Shown here: positions 7,002 through 15,908 of the stretch, one piece after another
How the letters are laid out: every line of letters starts with the position of its first letter
How positions within the stretch are numbered: position 1 is the stretch's first letter
Source of the DNA: Nitrospinota bacterium
GTDB lineage: Bacteria; Nitrospinota; Nitrospinia; JACRGO01
Direction of reading: 5' to 3'
Assembly: GCA_016212295.1 (NCBI GenBank)
Contig: JACRGO010000006.1
Coordinates: forward strand, 1-24,817
DNA: 24,817 bases
Program-made: the position numbers and the translations under genes
Notes under the pieces: generated by a model
The model's database searches: none
Told to the model about the DNA's origin: nothing
The model's input: the letters and a program-made list of their open reading frames with translations, nothing else

Positions 7002-7924
7002 TGCCGGGAAAGAAAATCCTCATCACTGGCGCGGCCGGGATGCTTGGCTCGGACGTATTGAAGCTTTTTAACGAAGCGTCGGCTGGAAACCATTTTCAAG
7101 TTATCGGGACCACGCGAAAGGAATGCGACCTCGCGGACCGGGAGTCCTTGAACCAGCTCCTTGCCGGGATACGCCCTGATCTGGTTATCCATTGCGCGGC
7201 ATACACGGATGTGGACGGCTGCGAGGGACAACGGGAAAAGGCCTTTACCGCCAATGCCGGGGTCGCGGGAAACCTGGCGGAAGCGTTGGGAAAACTAGGG
7301 TCCCGCCTCTTCTACATCAGCACCGACTACGTCTTCAGCGGGGAAAAGATTTCTCCTTATACCGAGGATGATCCGGCGTCTCCCCTCAGCGTCTACGGCC
7401 GGTCCAAGCTGGAAGGCGAAATCTCTGTGTTGACGCTTGGAGACAAGGGGACCGTCATTCGCGCCTCATGGCTCTTCGGACATAACGGCAGGAATTTCGT
7501 GAAGGCGATCCTTGCCAAGGCCAGGTCGGAAGGAAAATTAAGGGTCGTGGATGACCAGAGAGGCTCTCCCACCTATACAAAGGACCTTGCCGGGGGGATT
7601 TTAAATCTAACACGATTGGACGCCTCCGGAATATATCATCTCACCAACAGCGGGGACTGCACCTGGTTCGCGTTCGCAAGGGAAATAGTGGACCAGGCTG
7701 GGCTTGACGGCATCGAAATCACCCCCATCACCACGGAACAAATAGGCCGCCCGGCCAGGAGACCAAAAAACTCAGTGCTTTCCTGCGGAAAATACAGCGC
7801 GCTGGCCGGAAAACCCATGAGGCACTGGCGCGAGGCGTTAAGGGAGTACCTCGCCCTTGACACACCCCGGCCTTCGGCCACCCCTCTCAAGAGGGGAATT
7901 TGTTTTTACCCGCCAGCGCTATAA
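7001..7924 (+). CDS. rfbD: dTDP-4-dehydrorhamnose reductase
   Basis: A 307-residue short-chain dehydrogenase of the RmlD family, which reduces dTDP-4-keto-L-rhamnose to dTDP-L-rhamnose for surface polysaccharide. The NAD(P)-binding ITGAAGMLGSDV is at 8-19, the catalytic STDYVF segment at 107-112, and the YxxxK pair is Tyr132/Lys136 in VYGRSK. DDQRGSPTYTKDLA and RPKNSVL near the C-terminus are typical. The natural end of the family is near REYLAL; the last roughly 20 residues (from DTPRPSATPLK) are encoded by one arm of a 33-bp inverted repeat and look like a repeat-derived extension. It overlaps the diheme lipoprotein gene by one base. rfbA, rfbB and rfbC are not in the window. Confidence 0.93.
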   Translation: MPGKKILITGAAGMLGSDVLKLFNEASAGNHFQVIGTTRKECDLADRESLNQLLAGIRPDLVIHCAAYTDVDGCEGQREKAFTANAGVAGNLAEALGKLGSRLFYISTDYVFSGEKISPYTEDDPASPLSVYGRSKLEGEISVLTLGDKGTVIRASWLFGHNGRNFVKAILAKARSEGKLRVVDDQRGSPTYTKDLAGGILNLTRLDASGIYHLTNSGDCTWFAFAREIVDQAGLDGIEITPITTEQIGRPARRPKNSVLSCGKYSALAGKPMRHWREALREYLALDTPRPSATPLKRGICFYPPAL

Positions 7925-8012
7925 TTTCCAGCGGCATACCAGATACCCTTGTGATTTCCCGCTGCTTGCCGTCACCTATAAATTCCCCTCTTGAGAGGGG
8001 TGGCTGAAGGCC
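7869..8012. repeat. 33-bp inverted repeat coding both convergent C-termini
   Basis: The arm at 7869-7901 is the reverse complement of 7980-8012 with a single mismatch. Each arm contains the 16-bp palindrome CCCCTCTCAAGAGGGG or its complement, and the loop is 78 bases. The left arm encodes the end of RfbD and the right arm encodes the last residues (FSHPSQEGNL) of the 2108-aa protein. It can act as a bidirectional terminator; on the + strand the left palindrome is followed by AATTTGTTTTTA. Confidence 0.85.
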
Positions 8013-11000
8013 AAGGTAAACATTATTTCGTATAGCCTCAAAAGCTGGTCCAGCTTGGATCTTACCTGCCCCGTTTTTTCCAGGGAGACGGCGTCAACCG
8101 GGGACGCCTTTTTTATCTCGTCCTCAATAGCAAAAAGTTCCTTGATGGCCTTCAGCGTCTCGTGGATATTCTCTCCCCATGATTTTGCCTCTTCCTTTCC
8201 AGGCTTGGACGGCGCGTCTCCTTGCATGGACGCAAGAAGGTCCAGGATTTTGTCCAGCGCTTCATGCGCCTTCTGGCTTGGGAGATTAATGGAGGAAAGT
8301 ATCTCCCGCGCGTCCAAAAGCATCTTCAGGGCGTCTCCCTGGACGGAGATTTTCAAGGAAACCGTGTCATAGAGCCCGTAGGCATTGTCCGCGGTTTTGT
8401 AATAGACCTCCGTGGTGAGGGAAATATCACCAGGATTTCGGGGCGCCCGGATGAAAACCCTCTTCTGGATTTCCTGGCCTATCCCCAAGGTGAACTCAAA
8501 AGAGAGGCTAGCGTCATTTTCCCTTGCCCAGCCAAGGGGACCAATGGCCTCCGTCCCTTCGGGAAGGACTTCCCTTAATTTCATATTTCCATCAAACCCC
8601 AGGCTTTTCACGGTTATTTTCACAGGGATGATTCCGCCTGCAAGCAGGGCCTCCTCTTTTTGGGGCGAGGTCCATTGGATGGAATTTTTTATCACTTCCA
8701 TGAGGGTATCCTCGTTTTGGGCCGTTCTGGATTCATCAGGATCGAAGGCGAAAAAGACCGCCCTCCCGTCTCCATATTGATTCATCACCAGGCCGGGACA
8801 GGTCTTTCCTTCCTTGTCCCGGATTTCCGCCGCCACTTGCGAAGCGGACCCTTCCCTTATCTCCACCTTCGCCACTTTCCCCTTCACGGCAATTGCCCCT
8901 TGTTGAGTTATGGGACTGTCATGGAGAGAGAGTATCCGGGTTTTCTTATTCAAAAAGCCCTTGAATTTCATCCCGAAGAGGTCTGGTCCTTCTTTTTCCT
9001 CCTCTTTCCAGCGCGCGGTGATCAAACCCGTCCCGGCGTTAACCTGCTCCGCCAGCTCTTCGTCCATGCGGCCCATGAGAGGCTCATGGCCTTGGCCGAT
9101 TATATAGAGATTGTACCGGTTGGACCTCAATAGTTTCCGGAAATCATTTTTGTCATGGACGATTGTGTAATACAACCCCATCTGGTCCAAAACAGTCCGG
9201 AAAAGCCCCTTTCCAGCCGGCGCTCCTTCATCATCATCTTCCTGTTTTTTTTCTTTCCCGAGCCACAACAGGACTCGTGCGGCCTTGTCGATCTCCTTGG
9301 TGATTTTCAAGGCCGGCGTTACCGTGATGGGACCGCCGGCCAGTGGGACTTCCACGCCGTTGGACAGGACCGCCCGCAGGACAACCAGATAGGTTGTGGC
9401 GTCCCCTGTGACCGGAAGGTTCAACATGGGTATGGTTTGAATATTTTGATAGGTCCCCTGCCTTTGCAAATTCTCCGCCGTATCTACCAGGGTGTAGTAA
9501 ATCCGCCCGCTTTCCGGATCGCCTATAAGCACCTTCAAATTAAGTCCGGGGACCCCTTCATTGCCCAGGTTCGTGACCGCATATTCAATATTCAAGCTTT
9601 TCAGTTGCGGCAGTATTCGAGGCGACGGAGTGAGGCTCCCCACCAGGCCCGCTCCGGTCAAACGGGTCGACTGAATTTCAAAGGCAGTGGAGACAGTCGA
9701 CAGGAGGCTTCCGGAGGCGTCCTTTACCTCAAGCAGGGCCTTATAGGTTCCCGGCGGGTTGCCGCCGGTGTTCCAGGCGAATTGGGATTGATGAACTGCC
9801 CCGGAAACCAGGGAGATCCCGGCCACTGTACCGGAATGGACAACCAGGTTTTGCGCGTCTGAAATAGTGACTGTGGCCCGCAGGTCCGCGAAGGTGAAGG
9901 CGTCCCCGGGCCGCGCCTGGTTTGTGATGGAGGAGGACAGCATGACGGCTTCGTTGGAACGGTAAGCAACTTTATCCGCCGTCAATCTGCTCGTGAAGAG
10001 GAATCCGGCCGTGCTGTCCGGCGTGCCGGGATTGCAGTCGTTATCCAGGCCGTCTCCCATTATCTCCGCAGCGCCCGGATTGACGGCCGGGTCCCCGTCG
10101 CTGCAATCCGCCGGAGGAGAAAATCCGTCTCCGTCCACATCCGGACTAGAAGACAACGAGGTCCCCGCAACCGCCAGAACAAAGGTCTGCATACCGGTCC
10201 CGCCCTTGCCGTCCCGGACCGCGACGTAAACGGCGTGGCTGCCCGCGTCCCCCGCTCCCGGCGCCCAGGTGATTCGCCCGGTGGACGGCTCAATGGCCAT
10301 TCCCGCCGGACCTTTAAGCAGGGCGTATGCCAGGACGTCTCCATCCGGGTCCCCTGCCGCCGCATCATACACATAAGGCGCGCCTATGGAGGCCGCGGTT
10401 ACCGGCTGGGAAGTAATGGAGGGCGGATTATTGGTGGAAACAGGGGCGCCGGACCCGCAAGCGTCAGCGGCGAAAACAGCCGCGTTATTGTTTTCATCCC
10501 CTTCATTGACCCTGCCTGCTCCAAGGCCGTCGTCATCGGCCGCCGCCATCAGGGTTACAGTCCCCGCGGTTGGCGCTTGCCAGGTCCACGCCACATCCTC
10601 ATACGTTCCTGGCGCCAGGGGGCCGGTGGTTCGGGCGGTCCCCAGGAGGGTGCTGCCGGAGCTTATATCGTAGAAGGCGATCTTGGTCCCGGCGCCGATA
10701 TTCACGCCTCCCCCGTTGCCGATCCGCACAGTAACATCCGCGGAGGCCGGACAATCGGCCTGGCCGATGCGCGGGAAGGAGGCGGTGACGTCAGGGGCCA
10801 GGTTCAAGGCCGCGCTAAGCTGCACGTTGGCGCGGTAGTTGTTGTATATTTCCCAGTTATTCAGTTCCCGCGCCGGAATGGTCCCGTCTTCGTTCACATT
10901 GGTAACGTGATAGGTGTGCTGGTTCCATATCCTACGGGTATTGGCCCAATCGCCGTCCTTGGACTCAAAGACCCGCACCCCGTTTTCCACGCCCCCGAAC

Positions 11001-14000
11001 AACTGGTTGGACACCACCACGATTTCGGCCTGGCCGTCGTTGTCCACATCGGCCACCACCGGATATTCTAGCTTGGTTCCGGAGGGGTTCCGGGTGGAGA
11101 AAAGGACCTCTCCCGTGGACCCTTTGTACACGCGCAAATAGTCCTGGTCTCCGTAAAGGACCTCCGCGCTCCCGTCTCCCTCGAAATCGAAAACCGTGGA
11201 CCCCGTGATGGCGGAGCTTTCGTCATTGGTCGGCGAGAGCCACCGCACGCCGCCGTCAGTCTCGAAGACCACGTAGTGGCGCCCGCCGGCCACGCCGATC
11301 TCCGGCGCGCCGTCTCCGTCAAAGTCCGCCACCGTGGGAGGGCCTCCATCGCCGCCGTAGCCGGCGAAGACCGGACCCCATTTGACGGACCCGTCGTGTT
11401 CCAGCAGCCATACATATCCGCCGGCCACGACCACTATCTCCGGATACCGGTCCGAGTCGAAGTTTCCAACCGCGTTATAACCATCTCCCACGCCGGCGTT
11501 CCGCCAGAAGATCGTGCCGTTTGCCCTATACGCCGTGTTTCCAGCCACCACTTCCGGGGTCCCGTCAAGGTCGAGGTCAGCCGCAAGGGAGGTATATACC
11601 GCCGTTCCCCCGCCGCCTTTCCAAAGCACGGCGCCCTTGGAATCTATCACCGTGGCGCCCACGATGATCTCAGGCTGCCCGTCTCCGTTGAGGTCCGCTA
11701 TGGCGGGACTGCCGTACCAGGTGGTGGGTATATATTTCGTGGTCTCCCACTTCAGGGTCCCGTCATGCTCAAAGGCCAACATTTGGGCCGAAGAGGGATA
11801 CCATCCGGCTGTTTTCATGACAATAATTTCAGGCAGGCCGTCTCCGTCAATGTCCCCCACCGCCGGAGAAACGCCTGGTATGGTCGTGTAACCGGCTGCA
11901 GTGAAAATCTCCCTTCCGTCAGCTCCGCTGACTGCCCGTAAAACTCCGTTTGTTTGATAGTTGGAGTTATAAGAATTGAAAATGACGTCCGGTATGTCAT
12001 TTGCGTCGATCTTCCCGTCCCCGTTGTCGTCGGTGAGATTGGCCACAGCCGGCGCGCACATCACCTGGTCGTGGGAAGGCATGACCGCGCTCCTCTTCCA
12101 CCACCATTTCAGAACAGGAGACAAGGGACCGGGAGGCGGATAAAACCTGCCCGCCCGGCCGCTGTCCGTTATGTTGTTGGACTCGTCCGCCTCAGCCACC
12201 GCGTTGCCGCTGTCCACCCAGGCGTGGATAAGATTGTCCCGGAACAGGACCGCGCCTGAAATATTCACCGGGACCGTCACCTGCTCGCCTGAGGCCAGGG
12301 GGGCCGCGTATTCAGCGGAGCCAAGGACCGGGTCCCCTCCAGCGTCGAAAAGGCCGTTCAGGTTGCGGTCCTCGAATAGGAGGATGGAGAAAGCTCCCGG
12401 CGTGGCCGCGTCCCCGGCGTTGCCGGTCCGCACCCCAACGGTTCCAGTGATTTCCAGGGTTTGGGTATCAGTGGACGCGCCCGATTTGTCCACTGCCGCT
12501 GCCACGAGGTCAGGCCCGGCGGAGGACAGGGAGACCACGATAATAAAACTCTGGCTGTCAGTTCCGCCCCTGCCGTCCCTGGCGTACAGGGTGACCCGGC
12601 TCTCGCCCGCTGCTGCGGGGGTCCAGGTGATCAGGCCGGAAGCAGGGTCGATATTCATCCCCTGCGGGGCCATGGACAGGGTGTAAGTGACCGGGTCGCC
12701 GTCCGCGTCCCCGGCCATGATCTGGTAACTATAAGAGGACCCCACTGTGGCATGGGAGATTGGGGTGGAAGTAATGGCCGGGGGATGGTTGGCGCCCGGG
12801 GCTCCGCTGTCCACGCTGATAATAAAGGATTGGGAGTCCGCGCCCCCCTTGGGGTCGCGGGTCCCCACTACGATGCGGTGGTCCCCGGCCTGCGTGGAAC
12901 CAGGGGTCCAGGTGATAAGCCCTGTGGCGGGGTCGATGGCCATGCCCGCTGGGGCGATAAGGAGGCTGTAGGTGATAGGGCCGCCGTCCGGGTCCGCAAC
13001 GTCCACGTCATAGGTATAGAGCGTATTCACTGTTGCCGAGGAGGAGGGCGCGGAGGTGATCCTCGGCGGCTGGTTCACGGACGCCGATACTATCTGTAAA
13101 ACTTCACTGGATTCGTTGTCCGCCTCGTTGGCTTCCTGGATAAGGTCGCCTGGGTCCGCCTGGACCAAAATCACCTGGCTGCCGGAATATCCGGTGGCGT
13201 CAAGGACAATACTCGCCGTGGCGGACAATCCCGCGCTCACGACAGGAATTACGGTTTCCCCGATCATGGCCGCGTTGTTGCTGGAATCCAGGATGGAAAA
13301 CCGCGCGGTGACGGAGTTGGCCGCCGCAAGGCCCGTATTATTGATCTGGGCCGTGATGGTGACCGTTTCTCCAGGATTCGGCGTTGGATTGGAAAAGCTC
13401 ACCGCACCCACGGAAAGGTTTGGCCTCACCATGGCCAGCGCCCTTAGGGCCAGGGCCGTGGAATAGGGGTCGTCGTTCCAGGAGCCGTTAATTTGCTGGC
13501 TGGCGGTGAGATAGTTAAGGACTCTTTGCGCCGCCGCAAGGTTCGCTGGGGTGAAGGCCCCGCTTTCCACCAAGGCGATAAACGCCAGGGCGGATTCATA
13601 AACCGTTGATACCGGGCCTGCGTTGAATCCTCCGTCCGCGTTTTGCGTGGAAAAAAGAAATGCGGAAGCCTTATCTATGGTGGCTTGCAGATTATATATT
13701 GTTTTGTATCGCGAAAGGGCATTGAGGGCCAGGGCTGTGAGATAGACATTGCCCGGCTCTCCCTGGGAAAGGGTCCACCCACCGTCCGTCTGCTGCCTGG
13801 AAGAGAGGAAGGCCAGGGCTGAGGAAAGGGACGGTCCGGCAGGTTGGCCGGAGGCCGCCAGGGCCTTGAGGGCAAAGGCGGTATCTAACATGGCGCTCTC
13901 GTAATCAGGAAAACCCCCGAACCCGCTGTCCGGGTTTTGATGGGTGAAAAGCGCGGAAACAAGCAGTGAAATATCGTTGCCCGCTGGACTGTTCACCATG

Positions 14001-14302
14001 ATTTTCCGGGAAAGATATTCGGTGTTGATCTCTGTGTTATTATTGAGAAAGGCAAGGGCCGGACCGTAAGGGGACCGTGCCTGCTCTCCCAGGGCCTGAT
14101 AGGTCTTGAGGACCTCCGCCGTGGACTGCACCGAAGTGGTCAGCGAAGCGGGCGTATTGCCGAAACCGCCGTTCATGTTCTGCTGAGTGGCCAGCCAGTC
14201 CAACCCTGTGGCCGCTTGGGCGGCAAGGGGAAAACCAAAAAAGAAGAGGAAAAGCAAGACTGCGCAAAACAACGTATTTTTTTTCTTTTCGCTGGTTTTC
14301 AT
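7976..14302 (-). CDS. Giant secreted multidomain protein (toroid, CARDB, He_PIG, FG-GAP)
   Basis: A 2108-residue exported protein with signal peptide 1-31. In order: a squalene-cyclase/prenyltransferase-like alpha-alpha toroid with repeated QQxxDGGW/GGF motifs (about 33-292); a CARDB domain (295-405); two He_PIG/cadherin-like domains (412-498, 506-592); a second CARDB-like domain (597-715); FG-GAP/VCBS repeats with DxDGDGxPEI calcium loops forming a propeller (745-1115); a third CARDB-like domain (1170-1282); a third He_PIG (1291-1380); a MopE-like DVDGDGFSPPADCSDGD metal-binding motif (1388-1430); two further beta domains (1435-1670); a glutamine-amidotransferase-like fold (1675-1880); a DUF11-like domain (1885-1997); and a helical tail. 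It probably works at the cell surface in adhesion or matrix building. The toroid lacks an alpha-2-macroglobulin CLEQ thioester motif. GGAAGGGA precedes the ATG, which overlaps the fragment stop as ATGA. Confidence 0.85.
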   Translation of the reverse strand: MKTSEKKKNTLFCAVLLFLFFFGFPLAAQAATGLDWLATQQNMNGGFGNTPASLTTSVQSTAEVLKTYQALGEQARSPYGPALAFLNNNTEINTEYLSRKIMVNSPAGNDISLLVSALFTHQNPDSGFGGFPDYESAMLDTAFALKALAASGQPAGPSLSSALAFLSSRQQTDGGWTLSQGEPGNVYLTALALNALSRYKTIYNLQATIDKASAFLFSTQNADGGFNAGPVSTVYESALAFIALVESGAFTPANLAAAQRVLNYLTASQQINGSWNDDPYSTALALRALAMVRPNLSVGAVSFSNPTPNPGETVTITAQINNTGLAAANSVTARFSILDSSNNAAMIGETVIPVVSAGLSATASIVLDATGYSGSQVILVQADPGDLIQEANEADNESSEVLQIVSASVNQPPRITSAPSSSATVNTLYTYDVDVADPDGGPITYSLLIAPAGMAIDPATGLITWTPGSTQAGDHRIVVGTRDPKGGADSQSFIISVDSGAPGANHPPAITSTPISHATVGSSYSYQIMAGDADGDPVTYTLSMAPQGMNIDPASGLITWTPAAAGESRVTLYARDGRGGTDSQSFIIVVSLSSAGPDLVAAAVDKSGASTDTQTLEITGTVGVRTGNAGDAATPGAFSILLFEDRNLNGLFDAGGDPVLGSAEYAAPLASGEQVTVPVNISGAVLFRDNLIHAWVDSGNAVAEADESNNITDSGRAGRFYPPPGPLSPVLKWWWKRSAVMPSHDQVMCAPAVANLTDDNGDGKIDANDIPDVIFNSYNSNYQTNGVLRAVSGADGREIFTAAGYTTIPGVSPAVGDIDGDGLPEIIVMKTAGWYPSSAQMLAFEHDGTLKWETTKYIPTTWYGSPAIADLNGDGQPEIIVGATVIDSKGAVLWKGGGGTAVYTSLAADLDLDGTPEVVAGNTAYRANGTIFWRNAGVGDGYNAVGNFDSDRYPEIVVVAGGYVWLLEHDGSVKWGPVFAGYGGDGGPPTVADFDGDGAPEIGVAGGRHYVVFETDGGVRWLSPTNDESSAITGSTVFDFEGDGSAEVLYGDQDYLRVYKGSTGEVLFSTRNPSGTKLEYPVVADVDNDGQAEIVVVSNQLFGGVENGVRVFESKDGDWANTRRIWNQHTYHVTNVNEDGTIPARELNNWEIYNNYRANVQLSAALNLAPDVTASFPRIGQADCPASADVTVRIGNGGGVNIGAGTKIAFYDISSGSTLLGTARTTGPLAPGTYEDVAWTWQAPTAGTVTLMAAADDDGLGAGRVNEGDENNNAAVFAADACGSGAPVSTNNPPSITSQPVTAASIGAPYVYDAAAGDPDGDVLAYALLKGPAGMAIEPSTGRITWAPGAGDAGSHAVYVAVRDGKGGTGMQTFVLAVAGTSLSSSPDVDGDGFSPPADCSDGDPAVNPGAAEIMGDGLDNDCNPGTPDSTAGFLFTSRLTADKVAYRSNEAVMLSSSITNQARPGDAFTFADLRATVTISDAQNLVVHSGTVAGISLVSGAVHQSQFAWNTGGNPPGTYKALLEVKDASGSLLSTVSTAFEIQSTRLTGAGLVGSLTPSPRILPQLKSLNIEYAVTNLGNEGVPGLNLKVLIGDPESGRIYYTLVDTAENLQRQGTYQNIQTIPMLNLPVTGDATTYLVVLRAVLSNGVEVPLAGGPITVTPALKITKEIDKAARVLLWLGKEKKQEDDDEGAPAGKGLFRTVLDQMGLYYTIVHDKNDFRKLLRSNRYNLYIIGQGHEPLMGRMDEELAEQVNAGTGLITARWKEEEKEGPDLFGMKFKGFLNKKTRILSLHDSPITQQGAIAVKGKVAKVEIREGSASQVAAEIRDKEGKTCPGLVMNQYGDGRAVFFAFDPDESRTAQNEDTLMEVIKNSIQWTSPQKEEALLAGGIIPVKITVKSLGFDGNMKLREVLPEGTEAIGPLGWARENDASLSFEFTLGIGQEIQKRVFIRAPRNPGDISLTTEVYYKTADNAYGLYDTVSLKISVQGDALKMLLDAREILSSINLPSQKAHEALDKILDLLASMQGDAPSKPGKEEAKSWGENIHETLKAIKELFAIEDEIKKASPVDAVSLEKTGQVRSKLDQLLRLYEIMFTLAFSHPSQEGNL

Positions 14303-14896
14303 AAGAGTCCCTTCCTTATAACAGTATGGCGCATAATTGCATTAAGGTTTTTATCCATATAGGTTGGCTTCTCACGGAGCTGTAAATTTGTTGTTTGGCT
14401 AGTTCCTCCTCCAGCCAATCCTCCGCTTATCATATAAGCGCCAGCACCAGTTGTCGGGTCTAAAACTACATGTCCAACGCCTTTCCAGTCGTAATACTGG
14501 ACTTCCGATTGTGAAACGATGACCTTCTTTCCGGCGTTTATTGAGTTTTGTATCTCTGTCTTTACATCACTTGATATTTGAAGGGTTGAAAGGAGTTGGC
14601 CGACATTGCCGCTGTCAATCGTCAATATTGAAATGCCTTGCTGATTCGCATATTTCAATAATTTCATTGCTGATACCGAAGGTGTATTTACAAATGCCTC
14701 GAATATCCTGTGTTCCCAGGCTGATGAGGTCGTGCCTGAAATATTCATGAATACTTTGCTTCTATTCGTATCGCCTGTAAAAGAGGCTGTTGAATAAACA
14801 TCTCAGTCTACATCTATGCTCAAACCGCTCTGACTTGCCGAGCGAGGAACGCCAAAAAGATAGGAGATGTTTATATCAAGAGTTTCAATAGCCTCT
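14299..14896 (-). pseudogene. Truncated, nonsense-disrupted copy of the transglutaminase-like protein
   Basis: This repeats residues about 695-850 of the 1036-aa neighbour. Homology starts at an EAIETLDINISYLFG segment and runs through GVPRSASQSGL and NISGTTSSAWEHR to YMISGGLAGGG, after which a different 23-residue-scale tail follows, ending NAIMRHTVIRKGLL. A TGA at about 14806-14808 replaces the AGA arginine codon of the parent (DVDRDVY becomes DVD-stop-DVY). The remaining open frame, 149 codons from the ATG at 14748, has no Shine-Dalgarno sequence or signal peptide. DNA identity is about 97% for 14414-14729 but only about 82% for 14761-14880. The stop overlaps the 2108-aa start (ATGA), so any translation would be coupled to that gene. 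It may be a decayed gene or a silent recombination module. Confidence 0.85.
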
Positions 14897-14941
14897 GGCA
14901 TTTGTCTTTTGTCTCATATGAATCTCCACTCACTCCCCCAC

Positions 14942-15895
14942 TTAATACCAATCAGGACTGCTCCCTTCAGTAATTTTTATAGGTACCCCACTTTCTATAT
15001 CTAAAATGTATATCTTTGAAACATCCGGCCCTGTTTCCATGCCACAGGCATAAACAAGGTGTTTTGAATCAGGACTCCAAGAAATAGAATTACACCAATC
15101 GCTATAATCTCTTCTCACATCAGCCAATTCAAAGACTTTGTTTTGTTCCACATCAAAGATAACCAACGCTTTACCTGGAATCTCACCTTTTAAATATGCA
15201 ATCTTTTTCCCATCCTTTGACCAGGCTGGTAAATCTCCTGCATCAAATCCTATATCTTTGCTACTCTTTGTAGATATATCAACCAAACTCATTTTCCGCA
15301 GGTATTTAAAGTATCGCAATTCCTTTTTTTTATCGGGAGAGGGAATTATCTGATAAAATTTATCTCTCTCAGTATATGGTAAAATTACTTGCTGTTGAGA
15401 TGTCTCTACGTTAACCATATTTTCCTGCAGCGGACTAGCAGGCAGACCTGATGAAAAATATATATTTTTTCCGTTATTATCCCACTGCGGCATTTGAGAA
15501 AAATTCGTAGAAAGATGTGGGAATTTTTGTTTGCCTAATACATCTACTATAGAGGGTGTATATGTCAATCTTCTCTGGTTCGTTCCATCTGTATTCATAA
15601 GATATATCTCCATATTATTATCCTTATGACGAGTAGAAACAAAGGCTATCTTTTTTCCATCAGAAGACCATTTAGGTTGTTCATTATTCTTGGTTTTAGT
15701 CAATCGTTTTACTTTGCCACTTTTGCCATTTAATATATAAATATCAGTTCCTTTACCAACTTCAAATTGGCTTTGAAAGACAATCTTTCCTTCAAATATA
15801 AGTAGATCCTTAGCAAAGCTATTGCTACTATACAGAAAATAAAATAACAATAAAATAACATATAGAAAAACTTTATTGCTTTTTTTAATAAGCAT
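14942..15895 (-). CDS. Secreted TolB-like (PD40) beta-propeller protein
   Basis: A 317-residue protein with a signal peptide (about 1-29, ending NSFAKD). The mature part repeats the WD40-like PD40 pattern of TolB: DIYILNGKSGKVKRLT, PKWSSDGKKIAFVSTR, EIYLMNTDGTNQRRLT, PAWSKDGKKIAYLKG and SISWSPDSKHLVYACG. This fits a periplasmic propeller of about six blades without the TolB N-terminal domain. An in-frame start at 15940 would overlap the upstream gene; the ATG at 15895 is preferred because AAAGGAG sits 8 bases before it. It begins 13 bases after the stop of the 1036-aa gene, so the two are co-transcribed. The gene is visibly more AT-rich than its surroundings, as is the C-terminal part of the preceding gene. 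A role as partner or immunity protein for the NlpC/P60 domain is inference only. Confidence 0.82.
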   Translation of the reverse strand: MLIKKSNKVFLYVILLLFYFLYSSNSFAKDLLIFEGKIVFQSQFEVGKGTDIYILNGKSGKVKRLTKTKNNEQPKWSSDGKKIAFVSTRHKDNNMEIYLMNTDGTNQRRLTYTPSIVDVLGKQKFPHLSTNFSQMPQWDNNGKNIYFSSGLPASPLQENMVNVETSQQQVILPYTERDKFYQIIPSPDKKKELRYFKYLRKMSLVDISTKSSKDIGFDAGDLPAWSKDGKKIAYLKGEIPGKALVIFDVEQNKVFELADVRRDYSDWCNSISWSPDSKHLVYACGMETGPDVSKIYILDIESGVPIKITEGSSPDWY

Positions 15896-15908
15896 AACAT
15901 TGACTCCT

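Noticed and set aside
10235-11071. 278-codon + strand frame, and similar ones at 9155-9862, 11276-11941 and 12461-13099
   Set aside because: All lie antisense within the 2108-aa gene, whose frame encodes recognisable domains throughout. They are rich in Arg, Gly and Pro, as shadows in GC-rich DNA usually are.
7976-14302. 2108-aa protein as an alpha-2-macroglobulin
   Set aside because: Toroid and beta domains are reminiscent of it, but there is no CLEQ thioester motif and the domain order differs.
14299-14748. 149-codon frame as an intact gene
   Set aside because: The start is an internal Met of the parent sequence, there is no ribosome binding site or signal peptide, and homology continues upstream across a stop codon. 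A pseudogene or silent module fits better.
14806-14808. In-frame TGA as selenocysteine or other recoding
   Set aside because: The parent has AGA (Arg) here, no SECIS-like hairpin is evident, and TGA is an ordinary stop for other genes in the window.
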